Source: Aurantimonas coralicida (lineage in GTDB: Bacteria > Pseudomonadota > Alphaproteobacteria > Rhizobiales > Rhizobiaceae). Taken from it: a stretch of 60,953 bases of DNA. Shown one piece after another: positions 40,621-51,715 of the stretch. Location of the stretch: positions 1 to 60,953 of the forward strand of contig DRFF01000106.1 in the NCBI GenBank assembly GCA_011050685.1, in the 5' to 3' direction. The notes below the pieces were generated by a model. It saw only the letters and a list, made by a program, of their open reading frames with translations. It was not told the origin of the DNA and did no database searches. Positions within the stretch are counted from its first letter, which is position 1. Each line of letters opens with the position of its first letter. Both the position numbers and the translations under genes were made by a program.

Positions 40621-41336
40621 TGGATGCGATGATCCCCGCTCCCGTCCTGCATCGCTATCAAACGCGCGAGGCGCTCGCCGAAGCGCTGGCCACCGGCGTC
40701 GCCGCCGTGCTCGCCGGCGCGATCGCCACGCGCGGCTCGGCGACGCTGGCGGTCTCCGGCGGCTCGACGCCGAAGCGCTTCTTCGAGCGCCTGGCCGAGG
40801 CCGACATCGATTGGCGCAATGTCCGCGTCACTCTGGTCGACGAGCGCTGGGTTCCGGAAACCAGCGAGCGGTCGAACGCGGCCATGCTACGCCGACACTT
40901 GCTCAAGAACGGCGCGGCGCAAGCTCGTTTCGTGCCGCTCTACATGGATGCGCCGACGCCCGAAGACGCGCTGACCGACCTCGGCGAGCGGTTCCAGCGG
41001 CTGGCCCGTCCTTTCGACGCGGCCATCCTCGGCATGGGCGCCGACGGCCATACCGCCTCGTTCTTCCCGGACGCAGACAATCTGGCCCAGGCGATCGACA
41101 TGGCGACGAACGAGCCGGTCGTCGCGATCCGCGCGCCGGGAGCCGGCGAGCCGCGCGTGACCCTCACACTCCCGCTGCTGGTCGACGCGCGCCTCCTCGC
41201 CCTCCATATCGAGGGGGAGGAAAAGCTCGCCGTCTACGAGACGGCGCTCAAGGACGGCGCGGCAACGGACCTCCCGGTTCGAGCGGTGCTGCGAGCACCG
41301 CGGACCGAGCCGCTGAACGTATTCTGGGCGCCCTGA
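40620..41336 (+). CDS. pgl: 6-phosphogluconolactonase
   Basis: A 238-residue Pgl (DevB-type) that hydrolyses 6-phosphogluconolactone. Visible blocks are LAVSGGSTPKRFFERLAE and VTLVDERWVPETSERSNAAMLRRHLL, and the IDGGHTAS-type motif occurs as GMGADGHTASFFPDAD. Start ATG 40620 overlaps the zwf stop; the long upstream ORF in this frame is a shadow. It links zwf and edd in one operon. Confidence 0.93.
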   Translation: MDAMIPAPVLHRYQTREALAEALATGVAAVLAGAIATRGSATLAVSGGSTPKRFFERLAEADIDWRNVRVTLVDERWVPETSERSNAAMLRRHLLKNGAAQARFVPLYMDAPTPEDALTDLGERFQRLARPFDAAILGMGADGHTASFFPDADNLAQAIDMATNEPVVAIRAPGAGEPRVTLTLPLLVDARLLALHIEGEEKLAVYETALKDGAATDLPVRAVLRAPRTEPLNVFWAP

Positions 41337-41363
41337 CTTCCTCCTGCCAAGAAGGTCGACACC

Positions 41364-43181
41364 ATGACCGCAGATCCTCGCATCGAAGCCATTACCGATC
41401 GCATTCGCGAGCGCTCGGCGCCGACCCGCGTGGCCTATGTCGCGCGCATCACCGCCAAGGGCGCCGAGGGGCCGAAGCGCTCGACGCTCTCCTGCGGCAA
41501 TCTCGCCCACGGCTTCGCTGCCTGCGGGCCGGTGGACAAGGAGCGGTTGTCCGGCGGCCAGACGCCCAATCTCGGCATCGTCACCGCCTATAACGACATG
41601 CTCTCGGCCCATCAGCCGTTCGAACGTTATCCGGAACTGATCCGCGAGGCGGCGCGCGAAATGGGCGCCACGGCGCAGGTCGCCTCCGGCGTTCCGGCGA
41701 TGTGCGACGGCGTGACCCAGGGACAGGGCGGCATGGAGCTGTCGCTGTTCTCCCGCGACGTGATCGCCATGGCGGCGGCGGTCGGTCTCTCCCACGACAT
41801 GTTCGACGCGGCCGTCTATCTCGGCGTCTGCGACAAGATCGTGCCGGGCCTGACCATCGCGGCGCTGACCTTCGGCCATCTGCCGGCGATCTTCGTCCCG
41901 GCCGGGCCGATGACAACCGGGCTTCCGAACGACGAGAAGAGCCGCATCCGCCAGCTCTATGCGGAAGGCAAGGTCGGCCGCGACGAGCTGCTCGAGGCCG
42001 AGTCCCGATCCTACCATGGACCCGGCACCTGCACCTTCTACGGCACCGCGAACTCCAACCAGATGTTGATGGAGATCATGGGCCTGCACACGCCGGGCTC
42101 GTCCTTCGTCAACCCGAACACACCGCTGCGCGATGCCCTGACCAAGGAGGCGACCAAGCGGGCGCTGGCCATCACCGCGCTCGGCAACGAGTATACGCCG
42201 GCCGGGCTGGTCGTCGACGAACGCGCCGTGGTCAACGGCGTCGTCGGCCTGCACGCCACCGGCGGCTCGACCAACCACACCATGCATCTCGTCGCGATGG
42301 CGGCGGCGGCCGGGATCAAGCTGACCTGGCAGGACATCTCCGACCTGTCGGACGCAACACCGCTGCTGGCGCGGGTCTATCCGAACGGCCTTGCCGACGT
42401 GAACCATTTCCAGGCCGCTGGCGGCATGGGTTTCCTGATTCGCGAGCTCCTTGGTCGCGGGCTGCTGCACGAGGACGTCCGCACCGCCTGGGGCCACGGC
42501 TTGAGCGCCTACGCCGTCGAGGCCCGGCTCTCCGACGATGGGCAATCGGTGACGCGCGTCGCGGCGACGAAGGAGAGCGGCGACCCGAAGGTGCTGACCA
42601 CTCCCGATCAGCCGTTTTCATCGAATGGCGGCGTCCGGATGCTGACCGGCAACATGGGCAAGGCCGTGATCAAGGTCTCGGCCGTCAAGCCCGAGCGCCG
42701 CCTCGTCGAGGCGCCGGCCAAGATCTTCCACGACCAGAACGATCTGAAGGCGGCCTTCGACGCCGGGGACCTCAATCAGGATTTCATCGCCGTGGTCCGC
42801 TTTCAGGGGCCACAGGCGAACGGCATGCCGGAACTGCACAAGCTCACGCCGCTTCTCGGCGTGCTTTTGGATCGCGGCCACAAGGTCGCGCTGGTGACGG
42901 ACGGCCGGATGTCGGGCGCCTCGGGCAAGGTGCCGGCGGCGATCCATGTGACGCCCGAGGCCAAGGCCGGCGGCGCCATCGCCCGGATCCGGGAAGGCGA
43001 CATGATTCGGCTCGACGGCGAAAACGGGACGCTTGAAATCCTGGTCGACGCGGCCGAATTCAACGCCCGCGAGCCGGCAAAGCCCGATTTGTCCGGCAAC
43101 GAATACGGGTTGGGGCGCGAGTTGTTCGGGGCCTTCCGGGCAGCGGTCGGCACCGCCGACCACGGCGCCAGCGTCTTCTGA
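41364..43181 (+). CDS. edd: Phosphogluconate dehydratase
   Basis: A 605-residue Edd, the Entner-Doudoroff dehydratase that makes KDPG. It is an iron-sulfur IlvD/Edd protein; the Cys residues ([45 protein letters not shown]) and the C-terminal [22 protein letters not shown] block are typical. It starts 27 bases after pgl. The aldolase gene (eda) is not in the window. It is convergent with aglK. Confidence 0.95.
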   Translation: MTADPRIEAITDRIRERSAPTRVAYVARITAKGAEGPKRSTLSCGNLAHGFAACGPVDKERLSGGQTPNLGIVTAYNDMLSAHQPFERYPELIREAAREMGATAQVASGVPAMCDGVTQGQGGMELSLFSRDVIAMAAAVGLSHDMFDAAVYLGVCDKIVPGLTIAALTFGHLPAIFVPAGPMTTGLPNDEKSRIRQLYAEGKVGRDELLEAESRSYHGPGTCTFYGTANSNQMLMEIMGLHTPGSSFVNPNTPLRDALTKEATKRALAITALGNEYTPAGLVVDERAVVNGVVGLHATGGSTNHTMHLVAMAAAAGIKLTWQDISDLSDATPLLARVYPNGLADVNHFQAAGGMGFLIRELLGRGLLHEDVRTAWGHGLSAYAVEARLSDDGQSVTRVAATKESGDPKVLTTPDQPFSSNGGVRMLTGNMGKAVIKVSAVKPERRLVEAPAKIFHDQNDLKAAFDAGDLNQDFIAVVRFQGPQANGMPELHKLTPLLGVLLDRGHKVALVTDGRMSGASGKVPAAIHVTPEAKAGGAIARIREGDMIRLDGENGTLEILVDAAEFNAREPAKPDLSGNEYGLGRELFGAFRAAVGTADHGASVF

Positions 43182-43226
43182 CGCAAACCAGGATCGCCAC
43201 TTTCGGCAGTGTCCCTTTTCAGTCCG

Positions 43227-44339
43227 TCAGGCGGCGGCGCGCTGCGGCGCCGTGCGCATCGCCTTGCCGTCCTCGCCGAACAGCCGCATCGCGTCGGGGT
43301 CGGCTGTCAACGCCACCGTGGTCCCCCGCGCAATTGTCACCTCCCCCGGCAGCTTGACGACGAAGGGCTCGTCGGTACGGCCGATGTCGACATAGACCAG
43401 CGTGACCTCCCCGAGCGACTCCGTCAGCATGACCTCGCCGCTGAACGGCGCGTCGGGACTGTCGGACAAAACGAGGTTCTCCGGCCGGATGCCGAGATGG
43501 CCTGGCCTGCCCTTGGCGTCTGGCGGCGAAGCGACCGGCAGCGCCACCGAGCGCCCGCCCGTCGGTAGCACGCGGGTTTGCTGCCCCGTCGCTTCGATCG
43601 TCGCCGGAAGGATATTCATCGAGGGCGAACCGAGGAAGCGGGCGACAAAGAGATTGTCCGGCCGATTGTAGAGCTCCATCGGCGATCCGACCTGCTCGAC
43701 ATGGCCCTGGTTGAGAACCACGATCTTGTCGGCGAGGGTCATCGCCTCGACCTGATCATGGGTGACATAGACCATCGTCGTGCCGGCCATGCGCTCGTGC
43801 AGCAGGGCGATCTCGATCCGGGTCTGGACGCGCAGCGCGGCGTCGAGGTTGGACAGGGGCTCGTCGAACAGGAAGACCTTCGGGTTACGCGTGATCGCCC
43901 GCCCGATGGCGACGCGCTGGCGCTGGCCGCCGGAAAGCGCCTTGGGCAGGCGGTCGAGATAGGACTCGATCTGCAAGATCTGCGCCGCCTCGCGAACCCG
44001 CCGGTCGACCTCCTGCTTGGAGTTGTTTTTCTCCAGTTTCAGGCCGAATGCCATGTTGTCGTAGACATTCATGTGCGGATAGAGCGCGTAGGACTGAAAC
44101 ACCATGGCGATGCCGCGCTCCTTCGGGGTCCGGCCGTTGACGACCTCGCCGTCGATCTCGAGCGTTCCGCCGGTGATGTCCTCGAGACCGGCGATCACCC
44201 GCAAAAGGGTGGATTTGCCGCACCCAGAGGGGCCGACGAAGACGATAAACTCGCCCGGCTCGATGTCGAGGTCGATGCCGTGCAGCACCTGCACCTGTCC
44301 GTAGGCCTTTCTGATGCCGGTCAGCTTGACGTTCGCCAT
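43227..44339 (-). CDS. aglK: Alpha-glucoside ABC transporter ATP-binding protein
   Basis: A 370-residue MalK/UgpC-type ATPase. Walker [13 protein letters not shown]-loop [11 protein letters not shown], signature [15 protein letters not shown], Walker [14 protein letters not shown], and switch His in [16 protein letters not shown]-terminal TOBE-like regulatory domain (about 240-370) follows. ATG 44339 gives the canonical [14 protein letters not shown] start. Last gene of the agl operon; energises uptake through AglF/AglG. Confidence 0.93.
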   Translation of the reverse strand: MANVKLTGIRKAYGQVQVLHGIDLDIEPGEFIVFVGPSGCGKSTLLRVIAGLEDITGGTLEIDGEVVNGRTPKERGIAMVFQSYALYPHMNVYDNMAFGLKLEKNNSKQEVDRRVREAAQILQIESYLDRLPKALSGGQRQRVAIGRAITRNPKVFLFDEPLSNLDAALRVQTRIEIALLHERMAGTTMVYVTHDQVEAMTLADKIVVLNQGHVEQVGSPMELYNRPDNLFVARFLGSPSMNILPATIEATGQQTRVLPTGGRSVALPVASPPDAKGRPGHLGIRPENLVLSDSPDAPFSGEVMLTESLGEVTLVYVDIGRTDEPFVVKLPGEVTIARGTTVALTADPDAMRLFGEDGKAMRTAPQRAAA

Positions 44340-44373
44340 GGTCTTGTCTCCCTTCCAGCCGCGGGCGCTTGCC

Positions 44374-46071
44374 TCACAGCCTGCCGATGAAACCGTCGAA
44401 GCCGTCGAGGCGGATTTGCGTCCCGTCGGCCGTCCCTGAAAATCCATGTCCGGGCAGCGCGGTCGGAACAGTGTCCGCCGGCAAATCGAAGTCCGTCGCG
44501 GCGGCGTCGAAATTGAACGCGCAGACGAGCCGCGCGCCGTCATGCTCACGCGTGAACGCCAGAACCGCGGGCGGCGACGGCAGAAAAATCATCTGACCCT
44601 TGGCAAACGCCGGATGGGCACGCCGGAAGCGCAGGAATGCCCGGTAGAAATCGAGCAGCGAGTCCGGCTCCGCCTCCATCGCATCGACGGCGCGGCCCTT
44701 GTGCTCGGCGGCGACGGGCAGCCAGGGCCTGCCGGTCGAAAACCCGGCATTGGCGGCATCCGCCTCCCAAACCATCGGCGTGCGGCAACCGTCGCGCCCT
44801 TTCACTTCCGGCCAGAAATTGATGCCGTAGGGATCGACCAGCTCCTCATAGGCAATGTCGGCCTCGACCAGCCCCAGTTCCTCGCCCTGGTAGAGACAGA
44901 CCGAGCCGCGCAGCGTCAACAGAACACCGGCCGCCAGCCGCAGAACCTTGTCGGCGTCGTGGTGATCCTCGGCCCAGCGCGTCGCGTGCCGCTCGACATC
45001 GTGATTGGAAAACGCCCAGCAGGCCCAGCCGTCGGCCGCGGCCGCCTCGAAGCGTCGCAGCGTGCCGGTCAGATCGACGACCGCCGGCATCCGGCCCGAC
45101 AGGAAGTCGAAGGCGTAGCACATATGCAGCTTGTCGCCGCCGGCGGTGTATTCGCCCATCAGCTCGGCGCCGTGGATGCGCTCGCCGACCTCGCCGACCG
45201 AGGTCGCGGCCGGATATTCGTCGAGCAACGCCCGGAATTCCCTCAGGAAGGTGATGTTTTCCGGCCGGTTCTTGTCGTGAATATGCGCCTGCCAGTTATA
45301 GGGCTGGTTGCGCGAGGCCATCACCTCAGACTGGAGCGCGGCCTTGAGCGGCGGATTGTCCCGCAATTCGCGGTCGTGGAAATAGAAATTCGCCGTATCG
45401 AGCCGAAACCCGTCGACGCCGCGATCGAGCCAGTAGCGCACGTCCGCGAGCAGCGCCGCCCGCACGTCCGGATTGTGGAAATTGAGATCTGGCTGTGAGG
45501 CAAGGAAATTGTGCAGGTAGTATTGCCGGCGCTTGGAGTCCCACTCCCAGGACGAGCCGCCGAACACCGACAGCCAGTTGGTCGGCGGCGTGCCGTCGGG
45601 CTTGGGATCGGCCCAGACATACCAATCCGCCTTGAAATTGTCGTGGCTCAGGCGGCTTTCGACGAACCAGGGGTGGCGGTCGGAGGTGTGCGACAGCACC
45701 TGATCGATCACCACCTTCAAACCTAGCCGGTGCGCCTCGGCGACGAGCGCGTCGAAATCCGCAAGCGTTCCGAACAGCGGATCGACGTCGCGATAGTCGG
45801 AGATGTCGTAGCCGAAATCCTTCATCGGCGAGGTCATGAAGGGCGACAGCCAGATGCCGTCGACGCCGAGCGAGGCGACATAGGCGAGCCGGCGGGTGAT
45901 GCCGGGAAGATCGCCGATGCCGTCGCCGTCGGAGTCCTGGAACGAGCGCGGATAAATCTGGTAGAGCACCGCGCCGCGCCACCAGTCGCGATCCGCCGTG
46001 GCGGATTGCGGCGCGGCGTCCGCGCAATCGGACGTCATGGAAGCATCGTCTGTATGCCGCGTCGTCCGCAT
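44374..46071 (-). CDS. aglA: Alpha-glucosidase (GH13)
   Basis: A 565-residue cytoplasmic GH13 enzyme (oligo-1,6/alpha-glucosidase type) that cleaves imported alpha-glucosides such as sucrose, maltose or trehalose. The catalytic triad is visible: nucleophile in GVDGFRLDTANFYF, acid/base in ATSVGEVGERI, and third Asp in FSNHDVERH. The N-terminal AVLYQIYPRSFQDSDGDGIGDLPGI block is typical. It sits between the permease gene aglG (overlapping end) and aglK, in the order known from rhizobia. Confidence 0.93.
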   Translation of the reverse strand: MRTTRHTDDASMTSDCADAAPQSATADRDWWRGAVLYQIYPRSFQDSDGDGIGDLPGITRRLAYVASLGVDGIWLSPFMTSPMKDFGYDISDYRDVDPLFGTLADFDALVAEAHRLGLKVVIDQVLSHTSDRHPWFVESRLSHDNFKADWYVWADPKPDGTPPTNWLSVFGGSSWEWDSKRRQYYLHNFLASQPDLNFHNPDVRAALLADVRYWLDRGVDGFRLDTANFYFHDRELRDNPPLKAALQSEVMASRNQPYNWQAHIHDKNRPENITFLREFRALLDEYPAATSVGEVGERIHGAELMGEYTAGGDKLHMCYAFDFLSGRMPAVVDLTGTLRRFEAAAADGWACWAFSNHDVERHATRWAEDHHDADKVLRLAAGVLLTLRGSVCLYQGEELGLVEADIAYEELVDPYGINFWPEVKGRDGCRTPMVWEADAANAGFSTGRPWLPVAAEHKGRAVDAMEAEPDSLLDFYRAFLRFRRAHPAFAKGQMIFLPSPPAVLAFTREHDGARLVCAFNFDAAATDFDLPADTVPTALPGHGFSGTADGTQIRLDGFDGFIGRL

Positions 46072-46072
46072 G

Positions 46073-46900
<828 letters not shown>

Positions 46901-46901
46901 G

Positions 46902-47900
46902 TCAGCGTCCTCCCCCGAGATCCAGTCTGGCGACCTTGATGTAGAACAGGGTGATGAAGGCGATCACCAGGAACAACAGCGTCGAGGCCGCGGATCCATA
47001 GGCGAACTTGTCGAACTGGAAGAGGTTTTCCTGGGCGAAGACCGACATCGTCTTGGTATCGGTGTTGTTCGGGGTCAGCACGTAGATGAGGTCGAAGACG
47101 CGCAGCGCGTCCAGCGCGCGGAAGATGACGGCGACGAGGATGGCAGGCCGGATCAGCGGCAATGTCACCTTCCAGAACACCTTGACCGGGTGGACGCCGT
47201 CGATCTTGGCGGCCTCGTAGACGTCGCCCGGAACCATCTGCAGACCGGCGAGGATGAGCAGCGCCATGAACGGCGTCGTCTTCCACACATCGACGATAAT
47301 CACCGCCCACATCGCCGTTTCGGGCGTCGCGGTCCAGGCGACCGGGGCAGACAGGACGCCAATCGCCATCAGCATGTCGTTGAGGATGCCGAACTGGTCG
47401 TTCATCATCCAGGCCCACATCTTCGCCGAGACGATGGTCGGGATCGCCCAGGGGATCAGGACTGCCGCGCGCACCAGGGCGCGCCCCTTGAATTCGGCAT
47501 TGAGAACGAGGGCGAAGACGAGCCCCAGCACGGTTTCGATCGAGACCGAGATCACCGAATAATAGACGGTGTTCCAGACCGAGTTCCACCATTGCGGATC
47601 GAACAGAAGGCCGAAATATTCGCCTTCTCCGTCGCCGTAATCGACATATTCCCAATAGTTGCGGAATCCGACGAACTCGGCCCCCGCGATGTTGTCGAGG
47701 CTGGCATCGGTAAAGGAGAACCAGATCGTCTGGAGCAGCGGCCAGCCGGCGACCAGGGCCAAGACGACGAGCATGGGGGTCAAAAACAGCCAGGCCGATT
47801 TCAGTCGCTGGCGGGAGAGATCGGAGCGGCCCGCCGCTCCCTGCTCCTCGGCCGCGATCGCCTTGGCTGTCGGCGGCACACCCAGCGAGACATTGGCCAT
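46902..47900 (-). CDS. aglF: Alpha-glucoside ABC transporter permease AglF
   Basis: A 332-residue MalF-type permease. ATG 47900 follows a GGGAGGGA site; the extension to 47915 is unlikely. First membrane helix SAWLFLTPMLVVLALVAGWPLLQTI, then a periplasmic loop and several further helices; the EAA loop reads YEAAKIDGVHPVKVFWKVTLPLIRPAI. It pairs with AglG in the membrane. The gap to aglE (126 bases) is the longest within the operon. Confidence 0.92.
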   Translation of the reverse strand: MANVSLGVPPTAKAIAAEEQGAAGRSDLSRQRLKSAWLFLTPMLVVLALVAGWPLLQTIWFSFTDASLDNIAGAEFVGFRNYWEYVDYGDGEGEYFGLLFDPQWWNSVWNTVYYSVISVSIETVLGLVFALVLNAEFKGRALVRAAVLIPWAIPTIVSAKMWAWMMNDQFGILNDMLMAIGVLSAPVAWTATPETAMWAVIIVDVWKTTPFMALLILAGLQMVPGDVYEAAKIDGVHPVKVFWKVTLPLIRPAILVAVIFRALDALRVFDLIYVLTPNNTDTKTMSVFAQENLFQFDKFAYGSAASTLLFLVIAFITLFYIKVARLDLGGGR

Positions 47901-48026
47901 CTTCGTCCCTCCCAATGGACTTCCGATCTGGTCCGCCGGCCGCCGCTTCGCGGTCTAGGCCCGCCGGATGACGTTCGGGGGAGGAAGCGCTGCCTCGCCT
48001 ACTCCGCCGATAGCTTCAGCGGGACC

Positions 48027-49289
48027 TCACTCCCAGGCACTGCGCTTCAGCCGGCGCAGGCGCTTTTCGAGCTGATCGAGATTGTCGGCGGCTGAACCCC
48101 GACCGGATATCGTCTCGTTGACAGCCGTCCAGAATTCCTTCGAGACCTCGTTGTACTGCCGCTTGGTCGGTGCCGAGGGACGCGGCACCGCGTTGGTCAC
48201 GACTTCCTTCCATTCGCTGACGATCGGCTGCTTCTCGGCGATCTCCGCATCATCGTAGAGCGCCGCGATCGTCGGCAGGCGCGACTGATTGACGGCACGC
48301 TGCTTCTGCGCCTTTTCCGAACTCAGGAACTTGACGAGGTCGATCGCCGCCTCCTGGTTCTGCGAGTATTTGGAGACCGCCAGGTTCCAGCCGCCGAGAC
48401 AAGCGGCCGACGAACCACCTTCCGAGGCCGGCAGCGGCACCACGTCGAACTTGCCGGCGACCGCGGAATCGTCGCCGTTCGACAGCGCATAGGCATAGGG
48501 CCAGTTGCGCATGAACACGGCATTGCCGGTCTGCCAGACGCCGCGCGACTCCTCTTCCTTGTAGGCGAGGACGCCATCGGGGGCGATCGTGCCGACCCAG
48601 CCCTTGGCCCTTTCGAGCGCCGCGGCGGCCTTCGGATTATTGATGGTGATCTCGCCATCCGGCGAGACGATCTGCCCGCCGCCGTTGCTCGCCACCCATT
48701 CCAGGCCGTCACAGGTCAACCCCTCATAGGGCGCGCCCTGGAAGACGAAGCCGTTCATCTGGCCGTTGCCGGCCTCGCGCTCCTTGTCCTGGATCTCCTT
48801 GGCGGTGGCTTCGAGTTCCGACCAGGTCTTGGGCGGCTCCTTGCCATATTTCTCCAGGAGGTCGGTGCGGTAGTAGAGCGCCGGCGCGTCGGTATACATC
48901 GGCAGGGCAACGAGCATGCCGTCGACGGTCTGGGATTCGATCATCGAGGGGAAATGCTGACCGACGATGTCCTTGGCGGCCTCGGTCAGGTCGACCAGAC
49001 TGCCGGCCAGTTGCGGCGCCCAGATCACGTCGGTGCGATAGACGTCGATGTCCTCGTTGCCGGCCGACAACCACAGGCGATACTGCCCGAACTGGTCGGT
49101 GGTCGACGCCGGCATCTCGACGATCTTGACCGTATGGCCGGATTCCTTCTCGAAATCGTCGAGCTGCCCCCGCAATTCCTCGATGTCCTTGCCAACGGAA
49201 CCGGAGACCAGTGACAGCTCGGCTGCGAACGCGCCGCCGGTGAAAAGTGTCGAGGCAGCAAATGCCAAGATCAGCCGCGAAAGCGTCAT
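48027..49289 (-). CDS. aglE: Alpha-glucoside ABC transporter substrate-binding protein
   Basis: A 420-residue periplasmic protein with a Sec signal (MTLSRLILAFAASTLFTGGAFA, cleavage after AFA). Family 1 sugar-binding features include LRGQLDDFEKESGHTVKIVEMPAST, DVYRTDVIWAPQLAGSLVDLTE and MRNWPYAYALSNGDD. First gene of the agl operon. The upstream 250 bases contain the inverted repeat GGGCAC-N10-GTGCCC (49315-49337), a possible operator. No AglR-like regulator gene is nearby, unlike the rhizobial counterpart. Confidence 0.92.
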   Translation of the reverse strand: MTLSRLILAFAASTLFTGGAFAAELSLVSGSVGKDIEELRGQLDDFEKESGHTVKIVEMPASTTDQFGQYRLWLSAGNEDIDVYRTDVIWAPQLAGSLVDLTEAAKDIVGQHFPSMIESQTVDGMLVALPMYTDAPALYYRTDLLEKYGKEPPKTWSELEATAKEIQDKEREAGNGQMNGFVFQGAPYEGLTCDGLEWVASNGGGQIVSPDGEITINNPKAAAALERAKGWVGTIAPDGVLAYKEEESRGVWQTGNAVFMRNWPYAYALSNGDDSAVAGKFDVVPLPASEGGSSAACLGGWNLAVSKYSQNQEAAIDLVKFLSSEKAQKQRAVNQSRLPTIAALYDDAEIAEKQPIVSEWKEVVTNAVPRPSAPTKRQYNEVSKEFWTAVNETISGRGSAADNLDQLEKRLRRLKRSAWE

Positions 49290-49540
49290 GAAATTCCTCC
49301 CTGGTGTCGCGATCGGGCACGCCGATCATCGGTGCCCTGCATCCGGCCACTCCCACGGTCGGATGCCTTCTTTCGAAGCTAGCCCCCGACTGAGAGGAAA
49401 CGCAAGGGCATCGGCGATCGCAACACGGCACGCGGATACGTTCCGCGTTTCGGCGAGTGACAGCCGCGATCGGACTTGGGAAGGATCGATTCGCGAGCGT
49501 TCGCGCCCGCGGCTTCGGGAGGTCGGACGGGGTCGTCGTC

Positions 49541-51598
49541 TCAGTGGACCTGACGCCGTTCGCGGATTTCGGCGATGTGCCGCTTGACGGCGGCGATGTC
49601 GAACTGGAGACGCTCGACCTCCGCGTCATCCGTTTCGGCGAGATTATCCTGATCGCCGATTTCGGGACTCTCGGTCGCGATCGCACGGATGCTGTCGCGC
49701 AATTCTTCGCGTGTCTGCGGTTCACTGTCGACCGGAGCGGCCTCAACCACCGCGTCGGGCGAATCCGGGGAGTCGCCTGTCGGTTGTGGGTCCGCATCCT
49801 CTTCGCTGGCCAACCGCTCCTCTTCGACCGGGCTCGTTTCGGCCGGCTGGTCGGATTCTGGCTCGTCTTGGTTCAGCTCACCCGCCGCGTCACTCGAACG
49901 CCGGAGTTCCCCCGTCTCGGCGTAGACCGCCGGACGGATTCCGACCGCGTCGGCCAGAGCCACCTCGCCAACGGCGGCGACGTCATTGCCGCCAGTCTGT
50001 CGCGCGTCGCTCATGCCGACGGGAGCAGCGGAGTAGAAGCCGGCCGACGGATAGAATCCGGGCGAATAGGGCGAGCGCTCGCGATATTCGGCCGCCTCGA
50101 AGCCGACGGGGCCGCGAGCGCCATCCAAGGCAACGCGATCGAGCGGCCGGACTTCCTGGAAGAACCGCACGGCGCCGCGGAGAACGGCGATGCCGATCCC
50201 GACGAGAAAGCCGAGAATGGCGCCGAGAAGGACCATCGTTCGCCGGGGCAGGCTCGACGGCTCCAGCGGCGGTGTCGCCTCGGAGATAACATGGACATTG
50301 GCGGTATTCAGGGTTTCCTGCTCGCCGGTCTCACGCGCCCGAAGCAGGAACGCCTCGTAAACCGCGCGCGATGCTTCGACCTCGCGCTCGAGTTCGCGCA
50401 GCTTGACGAAGGATTCGCTGGTCTCCAGCTGCTTGGTCTTCAATGCCGTGATCTGCGTGCTCAAATCGCGATCGGTGCGCTCGGCGCGGGCCAGATCCGT
50501 CTGCGCCGCCGCCACGATACGATTGAGTTCTGCGCGGATAGCGTTCCTCGCCGAGGCCAGCGCCTCCTGGCTGGCCATGCGTTGCGGATGACGAGGCCCG
50601 AGCGTGGTGCTGAGGACGGCCGCCTGCTGGGCGAGTTCGGAATAGGTGTTGCGCAGCCGGGTCAGCGCCTCGGACGTCAATTCCTCGGGGAAGGAGCCTT
50701 TGACGACATCGTCGATACCGACGTTTTTCATCTGCTCGGCGCGCACCCGCAGCGCTGCCAGTTCGCCGCGCGTGCGGGCAAGCTGGTCGTTGGTGCGAAG
50801 GATGTAATCGTCGTCGACGAGCCGCCCGCCGACGCCGACGAGCCTGTTCCGGGTCTTGTATTCCTCGACGGCCCGTTCCGCTTCCGCGACGGTCTGGCGC
50901 AGTTCTGCCAGACGCGCGGAGAGCGCGTCGCTGGCCCGGCGCGCGGTCTGCGACTGCACGCGCCCGAGCTGGTCGATGAAGGTGGCCCCGATCAGGCGCG
51001 AGAGCTCGGCGGATTTTTCCGGGTCCCTCGTCTCGACCGAAAGATTGATGATGAAGCTCTTGGCGTCGCGGGTGACGGTCATCGCCTTGCGGAGGTTCTT
51101 CACGGTCACGAGCCGTTGCCGCCCGCTCTGAGCGTCGTCCTCGCGCAGAAAGGACGCCAGGTTCGGAAAGATCGAGCCGAAGAACGTTTCGCCGGTCCCG
51201 TTGAATTCCGGGTCGCTTTCGAGCCCGGCCGCGTCGATCACCCGGTTCAGGACGTTGTTCGAATAGACGACCGCGATCTGGCTTTCGATGAGCGCAAGAG
51301 TCGCCTCGTTGGGCAGACCGTTCGGAGTGACCTCATTCTGCACCACCTTGATGTCGCGCGGGTCGACCAGGATCTGCGTGTCGGCGGTGTAGAGTTTCGG
51401 CGTCGATAGAGCCAATAGAATGGCGAGCGCGATGCCGAGAAACGTGGTGAGGACGATCAGCGGCTTCGACGACCAGACATGGCGGAAGATGTAGACCGGG
51501 TCGATCAGCGAAGCCTGTCCGGAACGCTCGACGACCGTCACATGCGAGCGCGACCGGGCGCTCGCCGTCGGAACTGTCGTGGAGGAAGTCGAGAACAT
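49541..51598 (-). CDS. Exopolysaccharide chain-length/transport protein (GumC/Wzc N-terminal type)
   Basis: About 685 residues (start ATG 51598 or 51607). A Wzz-type periplasmic domain lies between two membrane helices: PLIVLTTFLGIALAILLALS near the start, then the long coiled coils (RQTVAEAERAVEEYKTRN, ELERE), and a second helix (RTMVLLGAILGFLVGIGIAVL at about 485). There is no tyrosine-kinase domain; the tail (about 510-685) is acidic and disordered. It controls the length or export of exopolysaccharide. The other capsule genes follow upstream on the same cluster. Confidence 0.88.
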   Translation of the reverse strand: MFSTSSTTVPTASARSRSHVTVVERSGQASLIDPVYIFRHVWSSKPLIVLTTFLGIALAILLALSTPKLYTADTQILVDPRDIKVVQNEVTPNGLPNEATLALIESQIAVVYSNNVLNRVIDAAGLESDPEFNGTGETFFGSIFPNLASFLREDDAQSGRQRLVTVKNLRKAMTVTRDAKSFIINLSVETRDPEKSAELSRLIGATFIDQLGRVQSQTARRASDALSARLAELRQTVAEAERAVEEYKTRNRLVGVGGRLVDDDYILRTNDQLARTRGELAALRVRAEQMKNVGIDDVVKGSFPEELTSEALTRLRNTYSELAQQAAVLSTTLGPRHPQRMASQEALASARNAIRAELNRIVAAAQTDLARAERTDRDLSTQITALKTKQLETSESFVKLRELEREVEASRAVYEAFLLRARETGEQETLNTANVHVISEATPPLEPSSLPRRTMVLLGAILGFLVGIGIAVLRGAVRFFQEVRPLDRVALDGARGPVGFEAAEYRERSPYSPGFYPSAGFYSAAPVGMSDARQTGGNDVAAVGEVALADAVGIRPAVYAETGELRRSSDAAGELNQDEPESDQPAETSPVEEERLASEEDADPQPTGDSPDSPDAVVEAAPVDSEPQTREELRDSIRAIATESPEIGDQDNLAETDDAEVERLQFDIAAVKRHIAEIRERRQVH

Positions 51599-51715
51599 GG
51601 GCGTCACCGAATTGCCGGAGCCGAACGTCTGTCGCGGACCCTGATCCGTCGAAAATGCGGATTTATGCTCAAGAAACGGTTAACGAGACAACGATGGCGG
51701 CCTTTTTACGCCGCG

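Noticed and set aside
49457-51409. 650-residue rightward ORF
   Set aside because: Shadow of the GumC-like gene on the other strand; its composition is Arg/Gly-rich and lacks any domain, whereas the leftward frame has a clear Wzz architecture.
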